A stretch of DNA of 64,000 bases, from positions 1,040,535 to 1,104,534 of the forward strand of contig NBAY01000009.1 in assembly GCA_002794775.1 (NCBI GenBank), written 5' to 3'. The notes beneath the pieces are model-generated. The model worked only from the letters and a program-made list of their open reading frames with translations, ran no database searches and had not been told where the DNA came from. The DNA comes from Porodaedalea pini. Lineage: Eukaryota; Basidiomycota; Agaricomycetes; Hymenochaetales; Hymenochaetaceae. The position numbers and the translations under genes are program-made. Positions within the stretch are counted from its first letter, which is position 1. Every line of letters starts with the position of its first letter. Shown here one piece after another: positions 33,704-45,900 of this stretch.

Positions 33704-33858
33704 AGGGACAGACAGACAATAGTTGACTGTAGCCCAAGTGGAAGTCGCGGTCAAGTAACAGAACGCGACGCGACGCGTTGAAAAAGCTTATTTGTACGTA
33801 AGCAGCCAAGGGTAGCTCAGCTCAAGCCTGCTCATCTGGATCCTCCTGTGTAACGACA
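33704..33858. promoter_or_regulatory. Short divergent promoter region (CTF8 / ARP10)
   Basis: There are 155 bases between outward-facing starts. It contains a short gacgcgacgcg repeat at about 33765-33776. No factor site can be named. Confidence 0.4.
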
Positions 33859-35924
33859 ATGGCGAATGTGACAACCACGCCCCGGTCTAAAGGCGCTGTG
33901 GACCCTTCGACGCCAGTTGGAAGCCGCCTCGCCGCGTCGGCCGCGTCGGCTCTTCACTCATCGCCGCACTACACGACGACGCGCCGTCATTCACTCTACG
34001 GCACCGAGGATCGCATCATCCTGGACCCAGGCTCGCGCGTCTGGAAAGTCGGATTCAGCGGCGAGGGACGCCCTCGTGACGTATTCTTCGCTGAGGATGG
34101 CGAGCGTACGGCTTTGTGGAGCCTGACGCGGGGCCAGGGCACCGCAGAGCACGAGGAGGAAGAGAGGATGCTTAAGATCAAGTTGCAGGATAGGCTGAGA
34201 AGGGTGTTTCACGAGTGAGTCTTACGGCTATTGCTTATACGTCGATCTGTATTCTAATGCTTTGTTGCTAGAATACTTCTAACGGATCCGAAGTCTCGTA
34301 AAGTTATCATTGTCGAGCACCCGCTCCTACCACTGTATATCAAAGATATGATGGCTAGTGTGTTGTTCGATAATCTACAGGCTCGTAGTAGTTTCTTATC
34401 ACCCATAAAGCTCTGGCTGAACGACACTGTAGATACCCTCACTGTCTTTTGTCTCAAGTCATCTATTGGCGTTACTTGGCGTCGGAAGAATGACTGGGCT
34501 AGTCCTTGATTGTGGGTACCTTGAAACGACTGTCCTTCCGGTAGGCAACGAGATTATTCTATCAAGCCACTCTGCTAAAGAAGCACCTCAGATATTCGCG
34601 TCTCGTCCACTCTTCCCTCAACTCAAAACAACACCTCTGGCGGGCGCCCGTTTCACGTCTCACCTACGCGCCCTATTGTTGATGTTTGCAACTTACATCC
34701 CTCCGTTGACCACTCTGGGCGGCGCAGCCAATATTCCGGTTGCAAGTCGCTCAATGCGCGTGCCTGAGGAGGTATTGACGGATGCCGTCATGGAGGACAT
34801 TAAAGCACGCTGCTGCTTCGTGGGCGAGATGTTAGACTCCGATATACATGCACCGACGTCCATCGCAGACGACGGATCCACGGAACTGGATGTCCCACCC
34901 AGCGACTCAAGTCAGCCAGAGTTAGATTCAGGAATCAACACACCTGCATCTCCACCCTCAAGCCGCCTATCCTCCGTCACGTCGCCCTCCGGCTTCACCG
35001 CATTAACGCACGCGCTCAGCCGTGCAGGAACGGGATCCGGGTCCGCGGCTGCGGCGGTAGGCTTCGACCGTGCGTCCGGCGAGCGCCACCTCCAGGCAAT
35101 CGCAACGATGTACAGCCGCTACTCGACTGCGACGGACCTCCTTGTGCGCGTCGACCCGCCGCCCTCGCAGAACACAGGCACCGGCCAGGGCTCGCTGCGG
35201 ATACCCGGATGGGTGCGCGAGCGCGCCGCGGAGGTGCTCTTTGAGGGCGGCGACGTCGACGAGGGCAGCGTCGCTGAAGTGCTGCTCGACGCCCTCCTGC
35301 GCGTGCCTGTTGACTTGCGGCGCACGCTCGCCGGATCCATACTCGTGGTTGGCGGGACGCCGATGATGCCTGGCTTTATTCCGCGATTGCAGAATGAACT
35401 TGTACGGCTGCTCACGCGCCCACCGCCGCAGCGACATCCGACACGACCTGACCGTCTCGCACTACCCGCATACGATCCCTATGCCCCTCTTCGTCCTCTC
35501 GCCCCATACATCGCGATCCTCAACAACCCGTCACCCCCGCCACCTTCCTCAGATATAACTTCGAGTGCCGGAAAGGCACCCGCTTTTACACCGGCGATGC
35601 TCCTATGGGTGGGAGGCTCCTTAGCAGGGTATGTCTCCCTTATTCTAATCTTAAACTGTTCCGTCCTGACTATTGTTGTCATTCAGTGCAATGAAAATCG
35701 GCGGCGCCGAGATCCCGCGAGAAAAATGGGACGAGGCAGAGGCAGGGGAGGACGATCTCGATGAAGAACTCGAAATGGCGGCGCTTGCGAGCTCAATACC
35801 TGCGAAACGGCCGGGCTTTCATCTACCTGACTGGACGAGGGCGCCTTTACCACCAGGTGCACCTCCAGCCCCTCGTCCACCGCGTCTTGAAGTCGCGAGT
35901 ACGCAAGCGGAGGTCGGTGCGTAA
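33859..35924 (+). CDS. ARP10: Actin-related protein 10 (dynactin pointed-end subunit)
   Basis: Four exons: 33859-34215, 34272-34380, 34433-35628 and 35687-35924. It starts MANVTTTPRSKGAVDPST. Actin-fold blocks include RIILDPGSRVWKVGFSGEG (in the place of the first phosphate loop), DPKSRKVIIVEHPLLPLYIK, IPSLSFVSSHLLALLGVGR, MTGLVLDCGYLETTVLPV, AGSILVVGGTPMMPGFIPRL, and AMKIGGAEIPREKWDE, ending in LPDWTRAPLPPGAPPAPRP, which is typical of fungal ARP10. A Ser/Pro-rich insertion lies in the middle (34850-35060). Arp10/Arp11 caps the pointed end of the Arp1 filament. Intron 2 (34381-34432) begins GC rather than GT; the reading frame only works with that border. Confidence 0.88.
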
Positions 35925-36349
35925 GGATCCTGCTTCCTATTTGTCTTGCCTGTACTGTTTCGCGTATCTTATTAAATTTGGCAATTCTGTATTTTATCGG
36001 GCACTAATGGATACCTCATCTCGTAGAGCCTCGAAACGTCCTGCGATAAAATTATTCCCAGCTCCGCTTCCTTCACTGCACGGTTCACAGAAATAAAAAC
36101 TAAATTCATCAAGCATCGATTGAAATCCGTGTCTAGTGATTTGCGATCTCAGCCTCGTACATTTGCACTTTCGTGCTACGAAATAAAAAAAACTTCCTAA
36201 AGTATAAGCAAAGAAGCTGAGGTTCTGGTGAATTGCGAAGGGAAATAAAAACGTTTGAAACGACAAATGGGCAGAAAGATTAAGATTGGGTATAACAGGG
36301 GCATAATGGAACAGATGAATAAGGGGAAAAGAGGAAAGTGATATAAGAA
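35925..36349. other. Intergenic region between convergent genes
   Basis: 3' flanks of ARP10 and the PB1 protein gene. It is A-rich in the middle (aaataaaaaaaacttcc near 36180). No gene is seen. Confidence 0.5.
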
Positions 36350-39300
36350 CTAGCGGTTAAGGACGTGAAGCGTGACTTTCGAGCCCGGAGCGCAGGAGCC
36401 GACGGCATCCAGCCAATCTCGTTGCGAGAACAGAATCCGAAGCGAGCTGGGATCAGTCGCGCCAACACTAGACACAGAGCTCGACCGCGCGCGACCGGCA
36501 GTCGCTCTTAGTTCTTGCACGCGCCCCGGCCCCAGCGGCTTGTACGCCAGCGCGAAATGGTCTGCGAGCGTCGCGCCCTGCTGGTCTACAAGCTTGTGCC
36601 GCAGCTTCTCGCGTACATCCGCGAGCGAGCTGTTCCGGTCGATCCGGAACGCGACAATGTGCTCGCCGCAAACGACTTTTATGGAGACTGCATTCGCGCT
36701 TGCTTCTTCAGAGAAGGAAGAAACGAAGGAAGGTGCGTAGGAGCTCGCGCTCTGGGGAGAGTTGGCGGATGAGACGGAGGGGGGAACAGAGGCAAGGATG
36801 GAGAGAGAGGAGTCCATAGTCATCACTGAACTACGAGCGCTGACTGGTAGGCCTGGCGATGTGGGTCGTTGCTGAGCCCAAGGAAGATGAATCTGGCCAG
36901 AAGGCCTGTTTTGTAACGGCTTCGAGAAGTTGTCTGACCGTGCGACAGAACCACGAACATGTTCCCGACCCGGAGAAAGAGGGCCATTGGTCGTGCCCTC
37001 TTCTGACCCGTTAGAAGGTGACGTAACCCCTAGTGACTCGTGGTCAATCAGAGTATTTAACAACAAATGACGAGAATCACTCACCACAGAAATACGAGTC
37101 AAGGAGATCCTCTCCATCTTCCATGGAATGAGATTCACTCACAGTCGACATCTGACTCATCCTTCCAGAATATCGCGAGTTCGCAGAGAGTGAACGCATC
37201 AAGCTCGCTTCATGTGAACCATCAGGCCTCAAACCACTCGAAGACAAAGGTGCAGGGCGCGGCGAGACTGGGCCTTGCTCGCGAGGCGGGATGATAACGT
37301 CCACCGAAGACTCCGTCATGAACGTTTGAACGCTACTCACGGAGTCGTGCGTCCGATGTTGCGCCATGGTAGCACTCTGTCCTTGGTCTGTCGAATAGAT
37401 GCTGTCGCCGTCGGACTCTGCCAGGAGAGGCGAGTGAAGAACGACAGGAGACGAAGTAAGGTGGCGGTCAATATCGACACAAGAGGCGATGGAGCTCTGG
37501 AAGGAATAAGGCCGGACGTCGACACTGGACTGCGTGTCCGAAGAATGCGCATGTCCCGAGTTAGTCGACCCAGACGTCGATCCTGATCCAGATCCGGAGG
37601 TGGTGGTGAGAACAGAGGAACGCGCCGACGCATCTGACGGCGCCAGATACCTAGCCGATGTCGGACTCAGGGGACGACCGCCCGTCAAAACCCTCAGCGC
37701 GTCCGCATGCGCTGCCGCCACACGCGCCGACGACACAGGCGTCTGCGAGCGGCTGCTCAATGCAGGGCTTTTCGGGCGCTCTGAGCTATTTATAGTATGA
37801 CTATCGGAGACAGACGCGGTGTCGCTGTCAGCAGAGGATGGTGGTCTGAAGAGCATGCCGATGCGGTTGAAGCTCTGTACAGCTGTGCGACGAATACGGG
37901 GGCTCGCGGGGGTATGAGGCTCTTCTTCGGATTCTAGAGACTCTCTCGTTCCATGCCCGATGCTGGATTCAGACGGCTGATAATCAGACTGAGGATAATC
38001 GTACTGCGAACCGTCATGAGCATCGTCAAATTCGCGCTCATCTTCCTCCTTGATCGTCAAGTCCTGCAGACCACGCCCTCCTCCAAGCCGCGTCTCAATG
38101 TTCTCATGGGGAACAAGATGTCCATGGTCTCGCAAAGCAAGCAAATGCTCGTCTTCATCAAAAAGCAAATTTTCACCTTCCTCCAAACTCACGATAATTG
38201 GACCACGCCCATCCTCATCCCGGCCCTTCCCCTTCATGTCGACACCTCCTGCCGACGTAGAATCGCTATAACGCATTTCTGAAGGTGCCTGCGCAGAGCG
38301 CGTCGTACGCAAGGTACGAGGTGAACCGGCTGGTGGCTGGTATGCTTGAGGAGACGGAGGAGACCCAGATGCGCTTGCCAAGTCTGAGCTGTACCTGCCT
38401 TCCATAGCTGCAGCGAAGCTGATACCGGCAGGAGCAGACGCAGGCGGCTTCACTAAGTAAGTTTGAAAGCCATTTCCCGATGACGAGGTGGCCATCCCGG
38501 AGTGGGAAGAACTGGCCCCATAACCGGGACCCGTTGTACCTTGAAGCGTCTGTGCCCGTCGGCGTGGTGCTGCGCTCTCTTTGCTAGGACCGGGTTCGCT
38601 ATTCGATGGTGAAGCCGGAAGCATGGCTCCCTTCCCACCTTGCATAAATGCCGGCCTCCTGGGACCTTTAAGCGATGGCGATGGCTCCGACGGTGTCGTT
38701 GAACTCGGCAGCTGCAGCGACAAGTTGCTCGCGCTGAAGTACATGCCCATCCCTCCCGCGCTACTGAATACACTCGAAGCTCGTGATCCCAACGATTCCG
38801 ACCGTCGCATACTGAATTTGTCGCCATCCTGTGATTTCGGAAACTGCTTTTCCAGACGGTCCTGATCTCGACGCCAGAATCCGAAGAAGTCGCGCACGAC
38901 GCGGAGTTGGCGAAGTTCCGTGATGAGTGTCGGTACGTCCTCTCCTTCGCGAAGGAGCGCCTCGATAAGCGCTTTGAACTCCATTCCGCGCTGCTCGATG
39001 GTCTCTTTGCTTGCTTTGAAGAGTGTACCTTTCTTCGTTAGGGGCGGAAGAACCTCGTGCACATCCTTAGCGATCATCGTGGGGTCCGGGCCGGGCGGAA
39101 GAGACTCGAAAGATGCAGCGCGATGAAGTCGGCGAACCGGATCCTCATGCGCATACATGCCATTCTTCTTAACGCCTTTACCAGCATGCAATCTTGCGCG
39201 CTTCTCCCGAGACATTATTCCGTACTGCACCTCGAGGAGATCTTGGAAGTAAAGACAGTCCTCCCAACGACGCCAGACCTCATAGTCGGTCGTGAGCGGT

Positions 39301-39706
39301 GCCGTCGTCGACGTGTCGAGTGTCGAGAAAGTAGCTGAATTCGTTCGGGATCCATAGCTAGATCCGGAAGAGCCATTTGAGTTGTCTGAAGTTCGTGAAA
39401 TGATGGAATGGCGATCATGACTATCGTGCAGGGGCGAAATGAGCATGCCATAGCTGTATGCATTGCCTACGGTGTGATATCAGCATAACTCGTGTCTTGC
39501 TAGGTGCGCTGAAAGTAAAGCGTACCATGCTTCTGGGGAGCCAAGACCTCAACGGCGAAATGTCTAGGGGGCTGCTTGTACACCGCCCTTTTGTACGCTT
39601 CTGTTGACGGCGGGCCGCCGTCGGTGCCCTGCAACAGCATGAGTTTAAGAGATAAGTGACAACACAAGTGCTGACATACGGTAAAGTCCGAAGAGAACGA
39701 CTGCAT
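36350..39706 (-). CDS. Large PB1-domain protein with conserved N-terminal region
   Basis: Exon 1 is MQSFSSDFT. After an intron comes GTDGGPPSTEAYKRAVYKQP then RHFAVEVLAPQKHG, and after a second intron NAYSYGMLISPLHDSHDR. A helical segment follows: YEVWRRWEDCLYFQDLLEVQ, YGIMSREKRARL, EDPVRRLHRAASFESLPPGP and LRVVRDFFGFWRRDQDRLEK. About 550 low-complexity Ser/Pro/Thr-rich residues come next, presumably disordered. The last exon (from about 37028) ends with a PB1 domain: SIKVVCGEHIVAFRIDRNSS, LADVREKLRHKLVDQQ, ADHFALAYK and SSLRILFSQRDWLDAV. PB1 domains dimerise with other PB1 domains in polarity (Bem1-Cdc24) or NADPH-oxidase (NoxR) complexes. I see neither SH3 nor TPR repeats, so neither of those names fits. 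Total about 1100 residues. Confidence 0.75.
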
Positions 39707-41623
39707 GGTAGCACACCCGCTTTAGTTTCAGCCCGTGATTGAGTTTATGAGAGCGAACGCGGTGCCGCTCGCTAGTAATGGCAGCGAAGAGCTCCGTCAC
39801 GGACCACCGTTCCCACTCGCAGAATATGGGGTCAAGACGTCGTGTACCAATGATAGGACGAATGGGTATCGTGAGCTGGCTTGAGCAGGAGTGGACGGCT
39901 GGCACGCGTGAAACTGACTATTACAGGCTGGATAGGCTGGTCAGCCCGGGAACGGGGTTGGCCCGGAAGATATAGACGACATAGATGCACTCACGCAGTT
40001 CCTTCGTCACCGTCGCCGTTACCACACTTGATGATGAGCTGTCCGAGCTCGTTGATTGAGACGATGCGCTCGAGCAGACCAAAACACGATGGGGAAGACG
40101 AGAACAGTGCCATGCCGAGGTCTGAGATATAGTTATTGTTCAAAGCTGCTTTAGCCACCTGCATTACTGCGTGGGGACGACATGCCCCTTCAGACCAACA
40201 CGGCTTCCTATCGGTCGCGTGCGCCGAAGTGCGAGCGATCGACGTCTTCTCCCGTGCCTGCTTTGATCGATAGCTATGCAGTAGTACCCAACGACCATAC
40301 TTAAGGGCCTTCGCCTTATATTCGAGGCTTGAAACAAAGCCTCTAGAACATATAATTTCCCAAGTGGTCTCCTGTGCATATAATCTAAATCTGGTGAACA
40401 CAACGTCCGCGAGCAAGACGTTTTCGTTCTAACCTCTTTGGACAATAACGCGGACACGCCTTACGGAGTATATTAAGATCAGGGTTTGCTTCCATATTTT
40501 CATATAATTGCCTTCTTGTTTTACGAGCAGTGATCCATTACACGGCCTTTAGTTCCATTCTTCCTATATAGCAGGTGCGTTACTATTAGATACTTTTATC
40601 GCGTCGATTCCACGCTTGAACTGCGGCCGTGAACGCAAATAAGTTATTCTCTAGCTGGTACACAGCATGGCAATCAAACGCTATACGCTTCCCTGGCTTC
40701 GTGCAATGGCCAGTCTAGTCCAAGGCTTGCACGAATTTGAACGAGACAAAAGACAAAGCGCGTTGCGCGCCCGACGCGTGCCAGTGGTTATCCGACGAAG
40801 ATCATCAAGAATGCAGAAGCGTGCTGATCGGCGGATTGCTGTGCCTTCTTACGGCCCCTCACTGCAATTGTGCGTACCGATTTTTAGTATGTTCAACAAC
40901 TTTGGTGCGCTGCATTTGAACCAATACTAATGGGCACAAAATAAAATAAAATAAAATAAACTTCTTGGAGCTTGATGTCTCAGACTGGGACACGGAAGAC
41001 TGTCTCACCAACCTATCGATATACTTTAGTTACCTTTGACAATTGCAAAGTAAATTCTTTCATTCCAAAATTACGAGTTGTCCAAGTCCCTGGAGTATTC
41101 TCCAGATCCGCTTGCCGGAATCGATAGAAAAATACTCATCTAATTACCCTCTTACTCTTTCATCATCCTATCAGCGATACTTACTGTATTCCTATATATG
41201 AATGAACCTCCCTTCGGTTGGTTTCTTTTGATTCAAACGAGACGAATTCAAGTTCAAGACGAGGGCGTCGTAGACTCATAGCCTGCACTACATTCGGCTG
41301 TAGAGCTATTCAACCACATCCCGACAAAAATACTGTAGATCTAACAGTTATAGACTTTCAAAATCAATCATCTCCAGCTATTATACCACCAGTTGATTAG
41401 ATGTTCATGGACTTCATGGTGTTCCTTCAATTACGTTTTCGCTTGTCCGAGTCATTTGTCTGCGCGTGGCTATGCTAGAGATTGGCGTCTTTTCCTTTTT
41501 AGGCGTACGCGTTCTGGCGCGAATGTAACATCATCGTACTCATCTCCATCTACTTTCTACGAGCTATATTGTCCTACCAATTGCACTAACATTCCCAAAC
41601 TGATCTCTCGTCGCATATTATCT
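39707..41623. other. Gene-free region of about 1.9 kb
   Basis: This is the promoter region of the PB1 gene and then A/T-rich DNA upstream of the Pof1-like gene. Open frames up to 141 codons occur on the minus strand at 39990-40460, but they overlap each other without a protein-like pattern. Nothing else is recognised apart from the aaaat microsatellite listed separately. Confidence 0.45.
40938..40960. repeat. (aaaat)n pentanucleotide microsatellite
   Basis: Four to five tandem aaaat units in intergenic DNA. Confidence 0.9.
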
Positions 41624-42738
41624 ATGGTGTCCTCGCGGACGCGAGCGCGCATGGGAGCAGCTGATCTTACTCAGCGCATCCATGATGTTCAGCAGCATAG
41701 AGAACTGGTTCAGCTCGTCTACCGATCGCATGAGCGCTGGCCCTTACCTCCTGAGCCTCCTGGTACACCCTCAAGAGAACCCAGTCGGAGTAAGTAAAGT
41801 TAATAATAGTTACTTCAGATAATCTCACTGACTTGCTCAAAATACTTATAAACGCATATTTGATAGACCTTCGAATATCCGTGCTCGATTCCTCGTTCAA
41901 CCCCCCAACGCTCGCACACCTCGCCCTCGCACGTTCAACGCCTGCGAGATCAGCTGGAAATTCAGATGCCGACTACGACGCGCGTCTGCTCCTGCTGTCA
42001 GTGCGCAATGCGGATAAAGCTGCACCTAAAGCAGGAGACGCGACTTACGCGCAGCGCCTAGAGATGATGATGCTCCTTGCCCAAGAGCTCGAAGAGGCTC
42101 CTTCCGAGTCCGTATCACGCATATGTGGAAATGTAGCGGTTGCTATCATCGACGAACCGACGTTCGTACGGAAGTCAGCCGTCTTGCGACAATCTCTGCA
42201 GGATTTGACTGCAACATTCGATGCAGCCGTATCTGAAAGAGCTGAAGCTGTGAAGTCTAACTCCTCCGCTACGGCGCACATAGACACGCAAAACAAGCAG
42301 ATAAAACTCTCGTTTATCATGGGGTTTGATACTCTCGAGCGCTTCTTGGCTCCACGCTACTACAATAATTCTCTCAGTGAGATGCACGAGGTTCTCCACA
42401 GATTCTTCGCGCCTCCGCCGGGAGGCGACGGCTCAGAAGTCGTGTGTGCATGGAGGGGCGAGAACAAACCGGAGAATAGTGACTCACAGGAAAAGCCACT
42501 GCAGGTAGAAGCGCCGATTTATGAAAGCCAGAAGAAAATGCACGAGGCGCTGTCCCTCGCACAGCCATTCATTGCATCGGGTAGCGTGTCGTTCACGCTG
42601 CTAACGGACTATGAAATGACTCTTAGCTCGAGCGAGGTACGTGGGAAGCGGTCGGAGGGTGTTTGGGAATGGTCTACTATGGTTCCGTCGCGTGTAAGTG
42701 AATATGTCGAACGGGCAAAGCTGTATATTCGAGAGTAA
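41624..42738 (+). CDS. Pof1/NMNAT-like nucleotidyltransferase
   Basis: Exon 1 starts MVSSRTRARMGAADLTQRIH and ends at 41790 (gtaagt donor). Exon 2 from 41867 reads NLRISVLDSSFNPPTLAHLA, the SFNPPTxxH form of the nucleotidyltransferase HxGH-type motif, then ARLLLLSVRNADKAAPK, GDATYAQRLEMMMLLAQ and FIMGFDTLERFLAPRYYN, and near the end TLSSSEVRGK in the place of the ISSTxxR motif. The last residues are VSEYVERAKLYIRE. The order matches fungal Pof1, a nicotinamide-nucleotide adenylyltransferase-related protein, more than the standard Nma1/Nma2 enzymes. The predicted reaction is transfer of an adenylyl or cytidylyl group to a nucleotide; the substrate is not settled by the sequence. It is convergent with FAS. 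Confidence 0.8.
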
Positions 42739-42935
42739 TGCCTCTCTAAGTAACTCGCGAATGTAGAGTAATAAAGTACAAAGTGAAGGAAGTCCAATTT
42801 CTAATATTTTGAATAGAGAACAGAGTACAGAAAGAATCAAGTCATAATCGCAACATAAGTGAATTGTATCGTAAAGCCCATGCGCTCGAATGAAAGAAAT
42901 GTCTATGCCCCAAAACCAATAATTTTATCGAATCT

Positions 42936-45900
42936 TTAAGAAGACGCTGCTTGGGCAAAGGCAATCGCGACGGTTTCCGAGTGGCTGAGACTCACGTGCA
43001 CCTGCGTAACTCCCTTACTATCCGCAGCAGCAAGCGCATCGCCGTGAAGCGTCACGGACGGCACACCCGATGCATCAGGAAGGATCTCGATGTCCTTCAT
43101 CGCTGCCGCTGATCCCTTCGAAGCGACTCCAAGTGACTTGAAGACCGCTTCCTTGCCAGCCCAGCGCGCAGCAAACGATGCCGCGGGTGAAGGCTGCGAG
43201 CGGCAGTAAGCGATCTCCGTATCAGTAAAGTTGCGTGAGACGAAAGTCGGGTTAGACGACGGTACGGCGGAGATGAGCTCTGAAATGCCAATTAGTATAC
43301 TGTGAGTTTCAGATGATTGATACGAATTAGACTTACCATGATCGACGCCAACACCAACAGAGCCTTTACCAGTTGCAAGGGCCTCGGCAGCAGCCTCGAC
43401 ATTCGAAACATCAAATGTCGCCTTCGTGGCAAGCTTTTTCGGGAACGAGTAGCTGCCGGTCTTCTCGTCAAGCGCCGCACGTGCCAGAGAGTTGAGGAGA
43501 ACAGGGACTTCCAGCTCGCTCGAATACGGAGGTGCGTCCTTGATCTTAACCAGCGAGTTTGTTGTCATCATGGAGGTCATGGCTTTGTAGCATGCCAATG
43601 CGCGCTCGCGGTTGCGGAGCTTGTACGCCTCGTACTGTGCGGGCTCGACAGCGCCGAGAAGGAAGCGAGGGTGGATGACGAGTACGGTGCCGCCGACTTG
43701 GCCGAAGCCGAAAGACGACTGTAAGATGTTGAGATCGGGACTAGTACGTAAAAGATAATGGAGCAACATACCATGATACCGGAACGGATGCCATCTGTAT
43801 GGATAGTTTTCGAAGGGAACATAAGATACTCATGCTTGCGGAAATCGGCATCGACGTTACTAAACAAGAAAGAAATGAGATCGGCACTATAGAGGAACCA
43901 AAAATGACTTACTCTGCGTTTCGGTTTCCGGGGACGATACCTGAGCCAACGGTCTGAATCAGACCGGCGAGTTGCCAAGCAGCAGATCCACCCTTTGAAT
44001 GTCCGCATAAGCTCTTCTGCGCCATAATCGGAACTGCATTTCCAAGCGTACGACCGAGCGTAGAGAAGACATCGTTCCAGATCTGCGTTTCATTCTTTTC
44101 GTTGGCCTTGGTGCTTGTGCCGTGGATGGAAAGAACGTCGATGTCATCTGGCGTAAGGCCAAAGACAGCGAGAGCACGACGAAGAGGAGAAATATGAGGG
44201 TCTGAACCGGAGAGCATGCCGTACACTGCCATCGCATCCTTTTCTTGGCGAACAGCGTCCTGTTCAATCTGAGCGACGCGCGTCGACACGTATTCCTCGT
44301 CAACCCGCTCGCCTTGCGATTTGCGGAACTCCACTTCATCGCGAAGCAACTCGTGTTCGTTGCTCAGCCATTGCGAGATCTGCTTGCGACGGAAGGCAAG
44401 CTGGCGAGAACGATAAGCGACATCGAGGATGGGTGCACTGTGGTTCGCAGGGATTTCGCGGGCGATCGAAAGTGCTCCTCGACCAGGAGCAGGGATGGAA
44501 CGACCCGCCTTATCCGTCGAAGTTGAGGTGAAACCCACAACAGCTCGGATCGGCGCGCCCAGCTCGAGTGCAGTCTTTGCCGTCATGAGAACGTGGACAC
44601 CGGAACCCATTGACTCCATGAAGCCAGAGCGCGTAGTAGTTGTCGGCCTCGACATCTCCGTCGGTTCACGACCCATGGCAAATTCAGTCTCGGCATTGCT
44701 CGTCGCCTTCATCTGCGCGAACTCATACGAGCCCTCCTCGCTAAGATCATCGTAGCCTCCCGCAAGCATGACCTTCGCCTTTCCGGAGAGAAGTGTGTCG
44801 CAAGCGATTTCGACCGACTGCAAGGCAGTGGCACACGCCCCAACAGGAATCTTGATGGGTCCGCTGGACGAGAGGAGAAGCAAGTTAATCCACCCCGCAG
44901 TCGTGTTGATGAAGGTTTCCTGAAGGATGTCATTCTGGACCTCGGCACAGTCTCGGCGTTCACGGAACATACTGCGAAGAGACTCCACACCACCCATACC
45001 CGCACCGATACATGTTCCGATCTCAGATGGGTGCATGTGCTTGTAGAGCTCGTAGGGGTCCGTGATACCAGACATATTGAGCGCATCTGCGGTGGAAACG
45101 AGCGCCCAGAGCGTGCAGCGATCGACCTGGTCGATAATATCTTGAGGGATACCGTAGCGACCAGCGTCCCATCCAGTCGGAATTTGACCACCGACAGTTC
45201 GACTGAACACAAACGACTTCGGGACATAGACGCGCGCTCCCTTCTTCAGCTTGACGAACCACTGGCCACCCTCTGCAGCCCAAATGTCGCATTTGTCTCC
45301 GTGCTCGTGCTTGAAGCGCTTGGCTTCCTCTTCCGCGACTTCAAGTGCTTCCAAGTCATGGATAAGCTCGATTTCCTGATTGAACGTCTTTCTCTTGGGA
45401 TCGTAACCGCCGAGAAGTTCAGGTTCTAAAATTTCGTGAGAACATAGCTTGAAAACAGGGAACGCAAGACTTACCGATCAAGCGAACACCGGCGTGAGCT
45501 AAGATCTCCTTCTCATACTTTCCACGCACATCCTTGTCGTCGACAGGTTCGCCGCTCTTGCTGTCGACCCATCCGACATACAGAGAACCGTTAGGAAGCT
45601 TGCCGTCGAAGTGCTTGATGTACCCCATTATCCAAGCCATCTCAATGCAGCCTTCGATGGTAAACTGGCCTCTCGCCTCCATTTCCCAACGCGTACGCGA
45701 GCTACCCCAGGGCCCGACTTCGCCAAAGCCAGTGATGACGACGACCTTCTCAAGATCAAGTAGCCCCTGAAGCTTCGTAATGTCGCCAAAGGTATCTGAG
45801 GACTCGAGAGCAGGAAAATCGAACTTGAAGTTGGCGCGGGGAGTTACAGATACTGTCTGCAAGACACGCTCTGCCTCACCACCCTTCATGATCGCGAAGT

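Noticed and set aside
36350..39706. Naming the PB1 protein as the NADPH-oxidase regulator NoxR or as Bem1
   Set aside because: NoxR needs N-terminal TPR repeats and Bem1 needs SH3 and PX domains. None is visible.
39990..40457. Minus-strand frames of 141 and 97 codons upstream of the PB1 gene
   Set aside because: They overlap each other in different frames, show no conserved pattern and have no convincing splice connections.
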